The notes under the pieces were generated by a model. It did no database searches. It saw only the letters and a program-made list of their open reading frames with translations, and had not been told where the DNA came from. Positions 24,245 through 34,201 of a DNA stretch of 64,000 nt are shown here, piece by piece. The first letter of the stretch is position 1, and every line of letters starts with the position of its first letter. Both the position numbers and the translations under genes were made by a program. This DNA is from Acinetobacter soli (GTDB taxonomy: Bacteria; Pseudomonadota; Gammaproteobacteria; Pseudomonadales; Moraxellaceae), in NCBI RefSeq assembly GCF_000760595.1, contig NZ_BBNM01000002.1, forward strand, positions 372,001 through 436,000, read 5' to 3'.

Positions 24245-24874
24245 CTAGTTCAATAACTCACGCGATGAAATGCGTTTCACCCCTGCTTTTAACATATCTT
24301 GCCACGCATGCTGTAAAGAGCCATTCATATCGATGGCTTTACAGGCATCAACCACCACGTAGCTATCAAACCCAGCCGCGCAGGCATCTATGGCAGTCCA
24401 TGCCACACAAAAATCGGTCGCGATACCCACAATATAGACAGTATCGATATCACGCGCCTTTAAATATGCCGCCAGACCAGTTGTGGTCTTACGATCTGCT
24501 TCCATAAAAGCGGAGTAGCTGTCGATATCACGGTGAACGCCTTTTCTTAAAATCAACTGTGCCGAAGGTAAATCAAGTGCGGGATGCAATTCGGCATCAT
24601 GCGTCCCTTGAACGCAATGGCTCGGCCACAGGACCTGATCACCATAAGGCAGTTGAATGTGCTGGTATGGCTGTTTACCTGCATGATTTTGGGCAAAGGA
24701 AATATGATCTTCGGGATGCCAATCCTGCGTGATGACAATCGTATCAAAACAAGCACCCAACTGATTAATACACGGAATAATCTGATCGGCATCTGCAACC
24801 GCGAGGTGCCCACCGGGCGTAAATCCATTTTGTACATCGACCACAATTAAAGCAACGTGATTGGGTTGTTTCAT
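24245..24874 (-). CDS. pncA: Nicotinamidase
   Basis: Converts nicotinamide to nicotinate for NAD salvage. The catalytic triad is visible as Asp in VVDVQNGF, Lys in ILRKGVHRD and Cys in GIATDFCVAWTA; the metal site is in DWHPEDHISFA. Length, about 209 residues, is standard. ATG 24874 (MKQPNHVA) is favoured over ATG 24886 because GGAGAG lies right before it. Confidence 0.96.
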   Translation of the reverse strand: MKQPNHVALIVVDVQNGFTPGGHLAVADADQIIPCINQLGACFDTIVITQDWHPEDHISFAQNHAGKQPYQHIQLPYGDQVLWPSHCVQGTHDAELHPALDLPSAQLILRKGVHRDIDSYSAFMEADRKTTTGLAAYLKARDIDTVYIVGIATDFCVAWTAIDACAAGFDSYVVVDACKAIDMNGSLQHAWQDMLKAGVKRISSRELLN

Positions 24875-25261
24875 TTTTCTCTCCATGGAAATTCATGCCC
24901 ACCGTCGCAGAGCGCTTCAGCAGTCTTTCTTATATGAGGAATCGATCATATTTTAAATATTTCACAGCATAGCAACTCATACGCCGCTGACAAGTCATGT
25001 TAAAAAATTCAATGATTGAATGCGTCGCACTGATTATGTGACAGATCGGCCACACCATCCTTTTGAGACTTTGTATTGTGTCAAAGTTTTTACATGCTTT
25101 GATCAAAGGATATTGTTCTTATCTCTCTGATCAGTCATAATTTGCATAATAGTCATCCAGCCTACTTGTTTAGGCCGTGACTTACACTCAAAATACTGCA
25201 GACCGTCCACTTTTCGTATTTACTATTTCATCCGGATGGAACAATAGGATATTTTTTTAAA
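24875..25261. other. Long leader region between pncA and dapA
   Basis: About 390 bp with divergent promoters expected for pncA and dapA. A perfect 12-bp palindrome CTTTGATCAAAG is at 25097-25108. I see no RNA gene, riboswitch or credible small ORF. Confidence 0.5.
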
Positions 25262-26158
25262 ATGACTCAGCAAGCACCGACCATTCAAGGTTCAATCGTC
25301 GCAATCGTCACCCCTATGTATAAAGATGGCAGTGTAGATTGGAAGGGTCTTGAGAAGCTCGTTGAGTGGCATATCCAACAAGGTACAAACAGTATTGTCG
25401 CCGTCGGCACCACTGGCGAAGCGTCAACACTTAGCATGGAAGAACACACAACCGTTATTAAAGAAATTATTCGTGTGGCGAACAAACGTATTCCAATTAT
25501 TGCAGGTACTGGTGCAAATTCCACTCACGAAGCCATTGAATTGACAAAAGCCGCAAAAGAGCTTGGCGCAGATGCCGCACTTTTGGTGACGCCATATTAT
25601 AATAAACCAACACAAGAAGGCCTTTATCAGCATTATAAAGCCATTGCAGAAGCCGTAGATATTCCACAAATTCTATACAACGTTCCGGGCCGTACCGGCG
25701 TGGATATGTCGAACGAGACAGCAATTCGTCTGTCCGAGATTCCAAATATTATCGGCATTAAGGATGCAACTGGTGACGTGCCACGTGGCAAAGCATTGAT
25801 CGACGGTTTAAAGGGCAACATGGCGGTGTATTCGGGTGATGACGAAACCGCATGGGAATTGATTACGCTTGGCGCCAAAGGCAATATTTCGGTCACTGCC
25901 AATATTATTCCTAAAGCAATGAGTGAGTTATGTGCAACTGCTTTGCAAGGTGAGTCGGAGCAGGCAAAATCGCTCAATGAGCAAGTTGCAAATGTACACA
26001 ATATTCTGTTTTGCGAATCGAACCCAATTCCTGTGAAATGGGCGCTACATGAGATGGGCTTAATCGAAACCGGAATTCGTCTTCCTTTGACTCCTCTCGC
26101 CGAACAATATCGCGAACCTCTCCGTCATCAGCTAAAAGCTGCGGGAATTATTCAATAA
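25262..26158 (+). CDS. dapA: 4-hydroxy-tetrahydrodipicolinate synthase
   Basis: First committed step of lysine/diaminopimelate synthesis, condensing pyruvate with aspartate semialdehyde. The 298-residue protein has GTTGEASTL (pyruvate site), YNVPGRTG with the catalytic Tyr, and the Schiff-base Lys in IIGIKDATGD. It heads dapA-bamC-purC, the same order as in E. coli. Confidence 0.98.
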   Translation: MTQQAPTIQGSIVAIVTPMYKDGSVDWKGLEKLVEWHIQQGTNSIVAVGTTGEASTLSMEEHTTVIKEIIRVANKRIPIIAGTGANSTHEAIELTKAAKELGADAALLVTPYYNKPTQEGLYQHYKAIAEAVDIPQILYNVPGRTGVDMSNETAIRLSEIPNIIGIKDATGDVPRGKALIDGLKGNMAVYSGDDETAWELITLGAKGNISVTANIIPKAMSELCATALQGESEQAKSLNEQVANVHNILFCESNPIPVKWALHEMGLIETGIRLPLTPLAEQYREPLRHQLKAAGIIQ

Positions 26159-26167
26159 GAGCAAATT

Positions 26168-26773
26168 ATGATGCAGTTACGTCTTGGGTTTACCTTCGCA
26201 ATCGCCAGTATCGCTTTGGCCGGTTGTAACAGCTTGAGTTTAAATAATCATTCTTTGGACTATAAAAAAGCATCTAATGTTGCTCCGCTTGAATTGCCTG
26301 CCAATGCAACCATGCGCCCGTTTACACCGCTGTATCCGGCGCCGATTGTTGATGATCTGGCAATTCAGCATGCACCAAATTTTGAAAATAAACGCGGTAA
26401 CCGCTATGCAGCGCCTCGTCCGGAACAGGTACAAGCGCAACCTGCAACTGCATCTAATACCAGCATGAGCATGAGTCGTCCGCGTTTGGTGACCGATGGA
26501 AACAAAAATCCGTTATTGCAAATTGACGGTCCATCAGAAGCGGTATGGCAATACACCATGGCGACGCTCAGCAGCATGAACTACACCGTGATTGCACAAG
26601 ACAAAAATGCGTATCAAGCCACCATTAAAGTGGGTGAGCAAGTTTTTGTCCTCAGATTAACTGCCGTTGGTACAAGTAACAATCTGGCACTGTTTACGCC
26701 AAGTAACAGCTTTGCCGATACAGCGACTGCCAACCAAGTGTTAAACCAGATTAACCAAAACTGGCCAGCCTAG
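26168..26773 (+). CDS. bamC: BamC-like outer-membrane assembly lipoprotein (short)
   Basis: Lipoprotein of 201 residues with a signal peptide and the lipobox LAGC at residues 17-20, followed by an N-terminal unstructured segment ending near residue 110 and a single helix-grip-like domain ([27 protein letters not shown] onwards). BamC of E. coli is about 344 residues with two such domains, so this one lacks the second. The identity rests mainly on the dapA-bamC-purC order and the matching domain. It would belong to the BAM complex at the outer membrane. Confidence 0.75.
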   Translation: MMQLRLGFTFAIASIALAGCNSLSLNNHSLDYKKASNVAPLELPANATMRPFTPLYPAPIVDDLAIQHAPNFENKRGNRYAAPRPEQVQAQPATASNTSMSMSRPRLVTDGNKNPLLQIDGPSEAVWQYTMATLSSMNYTVIAQDKNAYQATIKVGEQVFVLRLTAVGTSNNLALFTPSNSFADTATANQVLNQINQNWPA

Positions 26774-26810
26774 ACTCTCTAGGCGATTTTTTTTTGAAAA
26801 AGGTTCCCCC

Positions 26811-27530
26811 ATGTTAAAACAAACCTTGCTCTATACTGGCAAAGCAAAATCTGTATACGAGACAGACAGCGCAGACCATTTGATTTTAGTCTTTCGTGAT
26901 GATGCCTCCGCGTTCAATGGCGAAAAAATCGAACAACTAGATCGTAAGGGCAAGGTCAACAACCGTTTTAATGCCTTTATTATGGAAAAACTGGCCGAAG
27001 CAGGTATCGAAACGCATTTTGAACAGCTGCTTACACCAAACGAAGTGTTGGTGAAAAAGCTCGACATGATTCCAGTCGAGTGCGTGATTCGTAACTATGC
27101 GGCAGGTTCATTGTGCCGTCGCTTAGGTGTAGAAGAAGGCAAAGAACTGACTCCGCCAACATTTGAATTGTTCTTTAAAGACGATGGCCTTGGCGATCCA
27201 ATGGTGAACGAATCTCAAGCCATTGCTTTAGGCTGGGCGACAGCGGATCAGTTGGCTAAAATGAAAGAACTTACCTATCAAGTCAATGATGTGCTAAAAG
27301 CATTGTTTGATGCGGGTAACATGATTCTGGTCGATTTCAAACTTGAATTTGGTGTGTTCCACGACCGTATCGTCCTTGGTGATGAGTTCTCTCCAGACGG
27401 TTGCCGTTTGTGGGACAAAGACACCAAGAAGAAACTTGATAAAGACCGTTTCCGCCAAGGTTTAGGCGGCGTGGTTGAAGCCTACGAAGAAGTGGCAGCA
27501 CGCTTGGGTATCGATTTAACAGATATCTAA
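26811..27530 (+). CDS. purC: SAICAR synthetase
   Basis: Purine-synthesis enzyme (phosphoribosylaminoimidazole-succinocarboxamide synthase), 239 residues. Signatures: [10 protein letters not shown] at the start, [40 protein letters not shown] and LVDFKLEFG. It lies 37 bp after bamC and ends before a clear terminator. Confidence 0.98.
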   Translation: MLKQTLLYTGKAKSVYETDSADHLILVFRDDASAFNGEKIEQLDRKGKVNNRFNAFIMEKLAEAGIETHFEQLLTPNEVLVKKLDMIPVECVIRNYAAGSLCRRLGVEEGKELTPPTFELFFKDDGLGDPMVNESQAIALGWATADQLAKMKELTYQVNDVLKALFDAGNMILVDFKLEFGVFHDRIVLGDEFSPDGCRLWDKDTKKKLDKDRFRQGLGGVVEAYEEVAARLGIDLTDI

Positions 27531-27542
27531 TTGTCTTGTGTT

Positions 27543-27573
27543 TAAAAAAAACAGCGCTTGGCGCTGTTTTTTT
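27543..27573 (+). terminator. Terminator after purC
   Basis: Stem AACAGCGC / GCGCTGTT with loop TTG and seven T. Confidence 0.9.
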
Positions 27574-28018
27574 ATGTTTGCTCCATCTTTATTTTCTTAG
27601 TCTATCGTCGAAGGCAATTCTGGTGCAAAAATTAAGCATCGATCAAAAATGATCCAAAAAAGTACATTTTAATGCATTTAGAACATTCATCCACTACTTA
27701 CTTCACTATATCAACCACATTAAGATACTGAAAAATATTATTTTTTTAAAAAATATTTTTTAGTATTCGATTCAGCCTCGATATCGATGTTTATCTTCTG
27801 GTCTGACCTGGTCTTACCAGAAGGGGCTATTTCCGTTTTTTTATACTCATTATTAAGCATTTTAAATAGTCCAACTTTTTATTGATTCAATTATGAAAAC
27901 CTTAAAGCAATTTAAAATCATATACTTATATTAATTAATTTTCTTTTTTTCATCATGGCATGGTTGTTGCTAAATCTAGATACACAATCTGTTCTCCCCT
28001 ATGCTTGCTGGAGTGACC
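27574..28018. other. A+T-rich control region of the ABC transporter
   Basis: About 445 bp with no credible ORF, very A+T rich, holding the dyads at 27795-27823. It should contain the promoter of the transporter operon. Confidence 0.5.
27795..27823. promoter_or_regulatory. GntR/FadR-type operator candidate
   Basis: CTGGTCTTACCAG (27808-27820) is a perfect dyad of the TGGT-N3-ACCA form known for FadR/PdhR-type regulators, and TGGTCTGACC (27799-27808) is a near copy next to it. CTTCTGGT and ACCAGAAG also pair across the whole site. Confidence 0.45.
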
Positions 28019-28804
28019 ATGTCAAACCGTACATCCTTTGTTTTTGCTTTAACCACGCTTTCTGCTGTTTTAGTTTCAAACTTTGCTCATGCCGATGCCC
28101 TAGCCGATATTAAAAAAGCCGGTGTAATTAAAATTGCAATTCCGCAAGATTTTCCGCCATTTGGCACTGTGGGGACCGATTTAAAAGCACAGGGCTACGA
28201 TATTGATGTGGCCAAACTGATTGCACAAGATTTAGGAGTAAAATTGCAATTGGTGCCAGTCACCAGTGCCAACCGTATTCCCTATCTGACCACCAAAAAA
28301 GTGGATTTGGTGATTTCAAGTTTAGGTAAAAATCCTGAGCGAGAAAAAGTCATTGATTTTGCTGGACCCTATGCGCCTTTTTATAATGGCGTGTTTGGAC
28401 AAAAGAATATCGCGGTAAAATCTGCTGCGGATTTAGCGGGTAAAACGATTGCCGTCACACGTGGTTCAATCGAAGATTTAGAGCTGAGCAAAGTCGCACC
28501 AAGCTCAACCACCATTAAGCGTTTTGAAGACAATAACTCGACCGTATCGGCTTTTTACTCAGGTCAGGTGAATTTGATTGCAACTGGCAACGTGGTCGCG
28601 GGAAGCTTAAGTAAACACTTTAGCAAAAAGCCGCTTGATACCAAATTCATTATTAAAAACTCGCCATGTTATATCGGTCTAAATAAAGGCGAAGCAGCTT
28701 TACAAGGCAAGCTCAATGCCATTATTAAAACCGCAAAAAGTAACGGTCAGCTCAATCGAATTTCGGTGCAATGGTTGGGTGCTCCTCTTCCAAAACAACT
28801 CTAA
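28019..28804 (+). CDS. Amino acid ABC transporter, periplasmic binding protein
   Basis: Periplasmic solute-binding protein of the polar amino acid family (family 3). ATG 28019 follows GGAG; a signal peptide of about 24 residues ends at NFAHA before DALADIKKAG. IKIAIPQDFPPFG and GYDIDVAKLIAQDLG are the usual ligand-site openings. The substrate is not predictable. It is followed by two permeases and an ATPase on the same strand. Confidence 0.92.
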   Translation: MSNRTSFVFALTTLSAVLVSNFAHADALADIKKAGVIKIAIPQDFPPFGTVGTDLKAQGYDIDVAKLIAQDLGVKLQLVPVTSANRIPYLTTKKVDLVISSLGKNPEREKVIDFAGPYAPFYNGVFGQKNIAVKSAADLAGKTIAVTRGSIEDLELSKVAPSSTTIKRFEDNNSTVSAFYSGQVNLIATGNVVAGSLSKHFSKKPLDTKFIIKNSPCYIGLNKGEAALQGKLNAIIKTAKSNGQLNRISVQWLGAPLPKQL

Positions 28805-28837
28805 TGTCACCCACGTCCGTTTGAATGAGAGATCGAG

Positions 28838-29503
28838 ATGGCCTACGAGTTTGAGTTTTCCAGTGTTCTGCCCTACACCGGCATGATTGCCGAAGGGCTG
28901 GGCCGTACAGTGGTGCTAACACTGATTGGTACGGTGTTTGGCTTGGCACTGGGGGTGATTGGGGGAGCATGCCGTGCTTGGCGTATTCAACCGGTCAGTG
29001 CCATGTTTCGGATTTATGTCGAAGTGATCCGTAATACCCCGTTTCTGGTGCAGTTGTTTTTTATTTTCTTTGGCTTACCCGCCATTGGCGTGACCATGAA
29101 TGCATGGACTGCATCCATTTTGGCCATGATTATCAATTTGGGTGCTTATAGTACCGAAATCGTTCGTGCTGGTATTCAGGCCACGCCCAAAGGTCAAATC
29201 GAGGCAGCAGCTTCACTGGCCATGACCCGCTTTCAAATTTTGCGACATGTGGTTTTGCCACCGTCACTGGGTCGGGTCTGGCCAGCGCTGTGTAGCCAAA
29301 TTATTATTGTGATGCTGGGTTCTTCGGTGTGTTCGCAAATTTCGATGGAAGAACTCACCTTTGTCGCCAACTTTATTCAGTCGCGTAATTTCCGTGGCTT
29401 TGAAATCTATATTGTGGTGGCGGTGCTGTATCTGGTGTTGGCGGTATGCGTTCGCGCAATCTTGATGCGAATTGGACGTGTCTGCTTTAAAGGGAGCGTT
29501 TAA
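28838..29503 (+). CDS. Amino acid ABC transporter permease
   Basis: Inner-membrane permease of 221 residues, HisM/GlnP type, with several membrane segments. The family patterns VIRNTPFLVQLFFIFFGLP and GAYSTEIVRAGIQATPKGQIEAAASLAM (the EAA coupling loop to the ATPase) are present. It pairs with the next permease, 2 bp away, presumably as a heterodimer. Confidence 0.93.
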   Translation: MAYEFEFSSVLPYTGMIAEGLGRTVVLTLIGTVFGLALGVIGGACRAWRIQPVSAMFRIYVEVIRNTPFLVQLFFIFFGLPAIGVTMNAWTASILAMIINLGAYSTEIVRAGIQATPKGQIEAAASLAMTRFQILRHVVLPPSLGRVWPALCSQIIIVMLGSSVCSQISMEELTFVANFIQSRNFRGFEIYIVVAVLYLVLAVCVRAILMRIGRVCFKGSV

Positions 29504-29505
29504 TC

Positions 29506-30174
29506 ATGATGATGATGCAAGAATTTACGCTCTGGAACATTATTCAAAATCTGCTGAATGGCTTGGGTTGGTCATTACTGTTATCGCTGATGGTGTTTGT
29601 GCTCGGTGGCTTGTGTGGCTTACTGGTTCTAATGCTTCGGATTAACCCAGATCCGATATTACAAAAAGTTGCTGTGGTGTATATCGAATTTTTTCAGGGT
29701 ACGCCGCTGCTGATTCAATTATTTATGACCTTTTTTGGCCTGTCACTGTTGGGTATTGATATTTCACCATGGGCTGCTGCTGCCTTTTCACTCACAGCCT
29801 ATGCCGCTGCCTATTTTGCCGAAATCTGGCGCGGCTGTGTACAAGCGATTCCAAGCGGTCAATGGGAAGCGGCTGCAAGCCTTGCGATGACACGTTTACA
29901 GCAGTTTCGTTATGTGATTTTGCCTCAGGCAACTCGTATCGCCATTGCACCAACAGTCGGGTTTTCCGTACAGATTGTAAAAGCCACTGCCGTTACCTCG
30001 ATCATTGGTTTTACCGAACTGACCAAAACGGGTTCTGTACTGGCCAACGCCACCTTTGAACCATTCTTGGTTTTTGGATTGGTTGCGATCGGTTATTTCA
30101 TCTTGTGTTATCCACTGTCTGCCTTGGCAGCTTATCTTGAGAAGAAACTTCATGGCTCTGCTACACATTCATAA
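29506..30174 (+). CDS. Amino acid ABC transporter permease (second)
   Basis: Second permease, 222 residues, with the same family patterns as its neighbour (FFQGTPLLIQLFMTFFGLSL; AEIWRGCVQAIPSGQWEAAASLAM). It starts with a run of Met codons, so the exact start is open by a few residues. Its end overlaps the ATPase gene by 23 bp. Confidence 0.93.
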   Translation: MMMMQEFTLWNIIQNLLNGLGWSLLLSLMVFVLGGLCGLLVLMLRINPDPILQKVAVVYIEFFQGTPLLIQLFMTFFGLSLLGIDISPWAAAAFSLTAYAAAYFAEIWRGCVQAIPSGQWEAAASLAMTRLQQFRYVILPQATRIAIAPTVGFSVQIVKATAVTSIIGFTELTKTGSVLANATFEPFLVFGLVAIGYFILCYPLSALAAYLEKKLHGSATHS

Positions 30175-30883
30175 TTTGCATAAACGCTTTGGCGATCACC
30201 ATGTACTCAAAGGTATTGGACTAGAAGTGGAAGCTGGTTCAGTGGTGTCGATTATTGGCCGCAGTGGTTCGGGCAAAAGTACTTTGTTACGATCAATCAA
30301 TGGCCTCGAAACCATCGATGAAGGATACATCGAGGTCGATGGAACCTTACTTGAAGTCGGGCAAACCGATTTAACGGCACTGCGCCTAAAAGTCGGGATG
30401 ATTTTTCAGCAGTTTAATTTATTTCCACATTTGAGCGTGATTCAAAATGTGATGCTGGCGGTCCAGATTGTCAAAAAAGTCGATAAGGCGGCGACTCGTG
30501 ATCTGGCCATGCTGATGCTGGATAAAGTTGGTTTAAAACACAAAGCCGATGCCATGCCGAGTCAGCTTTCTGGCGGACAGCAGCAGCGTGTTGCGATTGC
30601 ACGTGCATTGGCCATGTCGCCTAAAATCTTGCTCTGTGACGAGATTACCTCGGCACTCGATCCAGAATTGGTCAATGAAGTTTTGGCAGTCGTACGAGAC
30701 TTGGCCCAAGATGGCATGACCTTGATCATGGTCACGCATGAAATGCGCTTTGCCCGTGACGTGGGCGATTACTTGCTGTTTATGCATGAAGGTCGCGTAC
30801 ATGAATACGGCCGTGCTAAAGAATTATTTGCAGCACCGCAAACCGATGAATTACGTTCGTTTATTCATTTAACTCACGCCTAA
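30152..30883 (+). CDS. Amino acid ABC transporter ATPase
   Basis: ATP-binding subunit of 243 residues. Walker A is IGRSGSGKSTL, the signature LSGGQQQRVAIARAL, and Walker B ILLCDEITSALDPE, where Ile replaces the usual Pro of DEPTSALDPE. ATG 30152 (MALLHIHNLHKRFG) is the sensible start; a longer frame from 30056 would read through permease DNA. The overlap with the second permease implies coupling. Confidence 0.95.
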   Translation: MALLHIHNLHKRFGDHHVLKGIGLEVEAGSVVSIIGRSGSGKSTLLRSINGLETIDEGYIEVDGTLLEVGQTDLTALRLKVGMIFQQFNLFPHLSVIQNVMLAVQIVKKVDKAATRDLAMLMLDKVGLKHKADAMPSQLSGGQQQRVAIARALAMSPKILLCDEITSALDPELVNEVLAVVRDLAQDGMTLIMVTHEMRFARDVGDYLLFMHEGRVHEYGRAKELFAAPQTDELRSFIHLTHA

Positions 30884-31091
30884 AACCTGTTCAGGGCAAT
30901 TCATCTGCAGGATGTATTGCCTACTTTTTTCTACCGTCCTCAGTGATCTAAGATTACATAAATCACCTCGTTGAATACTGGACTCTTTGTAAAAATCTTA
31001 TAAAAATAAAGAGAATAACACGCATAAATCAATGCCAGATGCTGGCTTATATGCATTTCAAAATCACATGATCACAATAAAGGAAATTGCA

Positions 31092-31946
31092 ATGAGCGAG
31101 ACTGAAAAAGAAAAAGCCGAGGTTGAAAAAGAAAAAAACGACAACAATCTAAGCTGGCAAGAGCGAATGGCAGTGGAAGAACACGAAAAGCTTTCGCCCC
31201 GCTTGGTTTATGAAATTATCCGCCGCGATGGCATTGAGGAGCTGAACCGTCCGACCAAGGCGCTGATTTTCTCGGGTATTACCGCAGGCGTGATTATCAG
31301 CTTCTCCTTTGTTTTTAAGGCCATTCTAACCGCCTACTTGCCCGCAGATACACTTTGGGTAGATCTGGTCACCAACATGGGCTACACGGTCGGATTTGTA
31401 CTGGTCATTATTGGACACATGCAACTTTTTACCGAAAACACCATTACTACGGTGGTTCCACTCTTTAATCCGTTTACCTTTGATAAGCTCAAAGGCGTAT
31501 TTCGGCTGTGGAGTATTGTATTTGTCTGCAATTTAATCGGAACGGCGCTGGCGGCCTTATTTTTACTCAACGCCCAGCTTTTTCCACCAGAAGTTGATCA
31601 GGCTTTACACGAGCTGGCCCATCATGTAGCTGCGTTGAGTGCCACAGACAATATTATTAAGGGAATCCCTGCGGGTATCCTGATTGCATCCTTGGTCTGG
31701 ATGCTCCCTTCGGCCACCAACAAGTTTTTACTGATTTTCTTTATTACCTATCTGATGGGTTTGGGCGGATTTACACATGTGATCGTCGGCTCGGCAGAAA
31801 TGGCCTACTGGGTATATCAGGGGCAGGCATCGCTTTATGACTATGTGCTTCAGTTTTTACTTCCGACCACCTTGGGCAATATTTTGGGAGGAACAGGCGT
31901 GTTTACCTTACTGATTTACGGACAGGTGAATGAAGAACTGGACTAA
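31092..31946 (+). CDS. Formate/nitrite transporter family protein
   Basis: Membrane protein of the FocA/NirC (FNT) family, 284 residues from ATG 31092, which has AAAGGA just upstream. A charged Glu/Lys-rich N-terminal tail precedes about six membrane segments. The subgroup resembles YfdC, whose substrate is unclear, rather than true formate channels. Its last bases overlap the convergent signalling gene by 4 bp. Confidence 0.87.
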   Translation: MSETEKEKAEVEKEKNDNNLSWQERMAVEEHEKLSPRLVYEIIRRDGIEELNRPTKALIFSGITAGVIISFSFVFKAILTAYLPADTLWVDLVTNMGYTVGFVLVIIGHMQLFTENTITTVVPLFNPFTFDKLKGVFRLWSIVFVCNLIGTALAALFLLNAQLFPPEVDQALHELAHHVAALSATDNIIKGIPAGILIASLVWMLPSATNKFLLIFFITYLMGLGGFTHVIVGSAEMAYWVYQGQASLYDYVLQFLLPTTLGNILGGTGVFTLLIYGQVNEELD

Positions 31947-33979
31947 TCGTGCAGCGTCTTGATCGGTAGTGGTCGCCCAAACAAAAAGCCCTGAAAACTA
32001 AAGCATTGGTTTTCTTTTAGGCAGTCGAGCTGCTCTTGAGTTTCGACGCCTTCGGCGACAATATTCAAATCAAGCAGATGCGCTAAACGGATAATCGTAT
32101 TCACAATCGCCAGATCGCGCGGATTATCCACAATATTTTTTACAAAGGATCGATCGATCTTGAGCTGATCTAAAGGCAATAGCTTCAAGTAATTCAGCGA
32201 TGAGTAGCCCGTGCCAAAATCGTCCATCGAAAAGCGAACGCCAATTTCGATCAGTTTTTTCATTTTTTGAATTGAACTGTGCATATCGCGATAAAACATA
32301 CTTTCGGTCAGTTCTAAACGCAGGCGATGAGGATTGGCCTCTGTTTCGCGAATGATCTGCATGACGTTGTCTTCAAAATCGGATTGGCGAAATTGCTGTA
32401 CACTAATATTGACCGATACCGTCCAGTGCGCCGAATGTTCATGCTGGCTCCATTGGTACAACTGCTGACAAGCCATCCGTAACACGCGATTGCCAATATG
32501 ATGGATCAGATCCGATTTCTCGGCCTGTTCAATAAATTCGCCAGGTAAAATCAGCCCCCGTACCGGATGAATCCAGCGCAATAATGCTTCATAGCCAATA
32601 ATGGTTTTATGCTGATCCACAATAGCCTGATAATACAACTCGAACTCATCTCGAATCAGCGCCTGCCGTAAATCTGAAATGAGCGAGGCGCGTGACACCA
32701 CCTGCGATTCCATCAAAGGATCGAAGGTACAAATGCAGTTTTTTCCGTTGGCCTTGGCTTGATAGAGCGCCATATCCGCATATTTGAGCAGTGCATTTTG
32801 TGGAATGGAATCATCTTTAAATACAAAAATTCCGATACTGGCACTGGTTTGAATGACCTGATTTTCAAGTACAAAAGGCTGATAAATCACTTGAGAAATA
32901 CGCTCTGCAATCGAATGTGCCTGCTGATGCGCTGTGGCCTCATCTTCACTTAAGTGAGACAGAATAATCAGCAGCTCATCACCACCCAGACGTGCCGTGG
33001 TTTCTGTTTCCCGCACACATTTGCTGACCCGTTTCGCCACCATTTTGAGTAAATGATCGCCGTAGTCGTGCCCCAAGGTATCATTGACCGTTTTAAAGTT
33101 GTCCAGATCCATCATCATGATTGCACTATGATGTTGCTCGTCTTTACTGGCCTGAATCACCTGCTTTAGTCGCTCTTTGACATAGCGTCGATTGGGCAGT
33201 CCGGTTAATTCGTCATACAGCGCCATGTACTTGGCATGATCTTCGGAAGATTTCAACTGCGTGATATCGGTTCGGATAGAAATATAATTCTTTAATAAAC
33301 CATTGTTGTCTTTAAGCGGCACAATGGTGGTATCGACCCAGTACAAATTGCCATGTTTGGTACGATTACAGATCTCACCTTTCCAAATCTGTCCTTGAGC
33401 AATGGTTTTCCACATGGTTTTAAAAAATGTCCGTGGATGATAGCCCGAGTTGATAATTTTATGCGTGCTGCCCACCAGTTCGTGATATTCATACTGCGAG
33501 ATATCACAAAATTTCTCGTTCACATGGGTGATGATGCCACGATGATCGGTGATGGCCACAATCGAATGCGCATCGATCGCCAATTTGTAGTTTTCAAAAT
33601 CTTTCAGAATTTTCGCAAGCTGCTGCTGCATGCTAAGCTGATCAGCTTGTTCAATCACACTGAGGGTGATGCCCGCGACCTGCTGATCGCCTGAAAAATA
33701 AGGCGATACAAAGGCCATTTTAGAGAGAGTGCCCTGCTTGTGACATTGAATCTGCCAGCAGGCCTGTCCCGAGTGTCCCTCAATTGCGGGTTGCAATAAG
33801 GGATAAATATGCTGCCACCAGTCATCTGGAAGTAGATCTTGCAAATCGCGTTGCTGACATACCGCGACATCCATGTTAACGCGTTCAAAGAATGCGGCAT
33901 TTCCACCACACACCGTCATATTTTTATTTAAATAAGTGATGCTATTAACTGTATGATCCAGATTTAAACTACTTTCCAC
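31943..33979 (-). CDS. PAS-GGDEF-EAL cyclic-di-GMP signalling protein
   Basis: Cyclic-di-GMP turnover protein of 678 residues with no membrane segment. Domains in order: a degenerate PAS-like region (1 to about 125), a clear PAS (IDAHSIVAITDHRGIITHVNEKF, about 135-250), GGDEF (about 260-420) and EAL (about 430-678). The active-site loop reads LGGDEL rather than GGDEF, and the inhibitory-site Asp is Glu (RETE). The EAL domain keeps YEALLRW, LELTES, DDFGTGYSS and AEGVE. It is therefore most likely a phosphodiesterase, with uncertain cyclase activity. Confidence 0.93.
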   Translation of the reverse strand: MESSLNLDHTVNSITYLNKNMTVCGGNAAFFERVNMDVAVCQQRDLQDLLPDDWWQHIYPLLQPAIEGHSGQACWQIQCHKQGTLSKMAFVSPYFSGDQQVAGITLSVIEQADQLSMQQQLAKILKDFENYKLAIDAHSIVAITDHRGIITHVNEKFCDISQYEYHELVGSTHKIINSGYHPRTFFKTMWKTIAQGQIWKGEICNRTKHGNLYWVDTTIVPLKDNNGLLKNYISIRTDITQLKSSEDHAKYMALYDELTGLPNRRYVKERLKQVIQASKDEQHHSAIMMMDLDNFKTVNDTLGHDYGDHLLKMVAKRVSKCVRETETTARLGGDELLIILSHLSEDEATAHQQAHSIAERISQVIYQPFVLENQVIQTSASIGIFVFKDDSIPQNALLKYADMALYQAKANGKNCICTFDPLMESQVVSRASLISDLRQALIRDEFELYYQAIVDQHKTIIGYEALLRWIHPVRGLILPGEFIEQAEKSDLIHHIGNRVLRMACQQLYQWSQHEHSAHWTVSVNISVQQFRQSDFEDNVMQIIRETEANPHRLRLELTESMFYRDMHSSIQKMKKLIEIGVRFSMDDFGTGYSSLNYLKLLPLDQLKIDRSFVKNIVDNPRDLAIVNTIIRLAHLLDLNIVAEGVETQEQLDCLKENQCFSFQGFLFGRPLPIKTLHD

Positions 33980-34158
33980 TTTTATATCAGCACTATTTTA
34001 TTTTATAGACAAATCTGTCTATAAGTATAACATCATTTGTCACCCGTTTTATTTGGCATAAAAAATCTATTTAAATATTAGAAACATACTTTTACTATAA
34101 ATTATAATTTTTTAAATTGTTCATTTTTAATAGATTAATTTGAAGATATATTCATGAT

Positions 34159-34186
34159 TAACGGATCGATGGTATTTGATCCGTTA
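34159..34186. repeat. 9-bp inverted repeat in an intergenic region
   Basis: TAACGGATC and GATCCGTTA, with a 10-bp loop, lie just past the end of the small gene after rarA. There is no T run, so the role is unclear. Confidence 0.4.
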
Positions 34187-34201
34187 TAATCTGCTTAAGC
34201 A

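Noticed and set aside
25775..25792. CACGTG palindrome in dapA as a parS site
   Set aside because: The outer bases (TGCCACGTGGCA) do not match the GTT/AAC arms of the ParB consensus.
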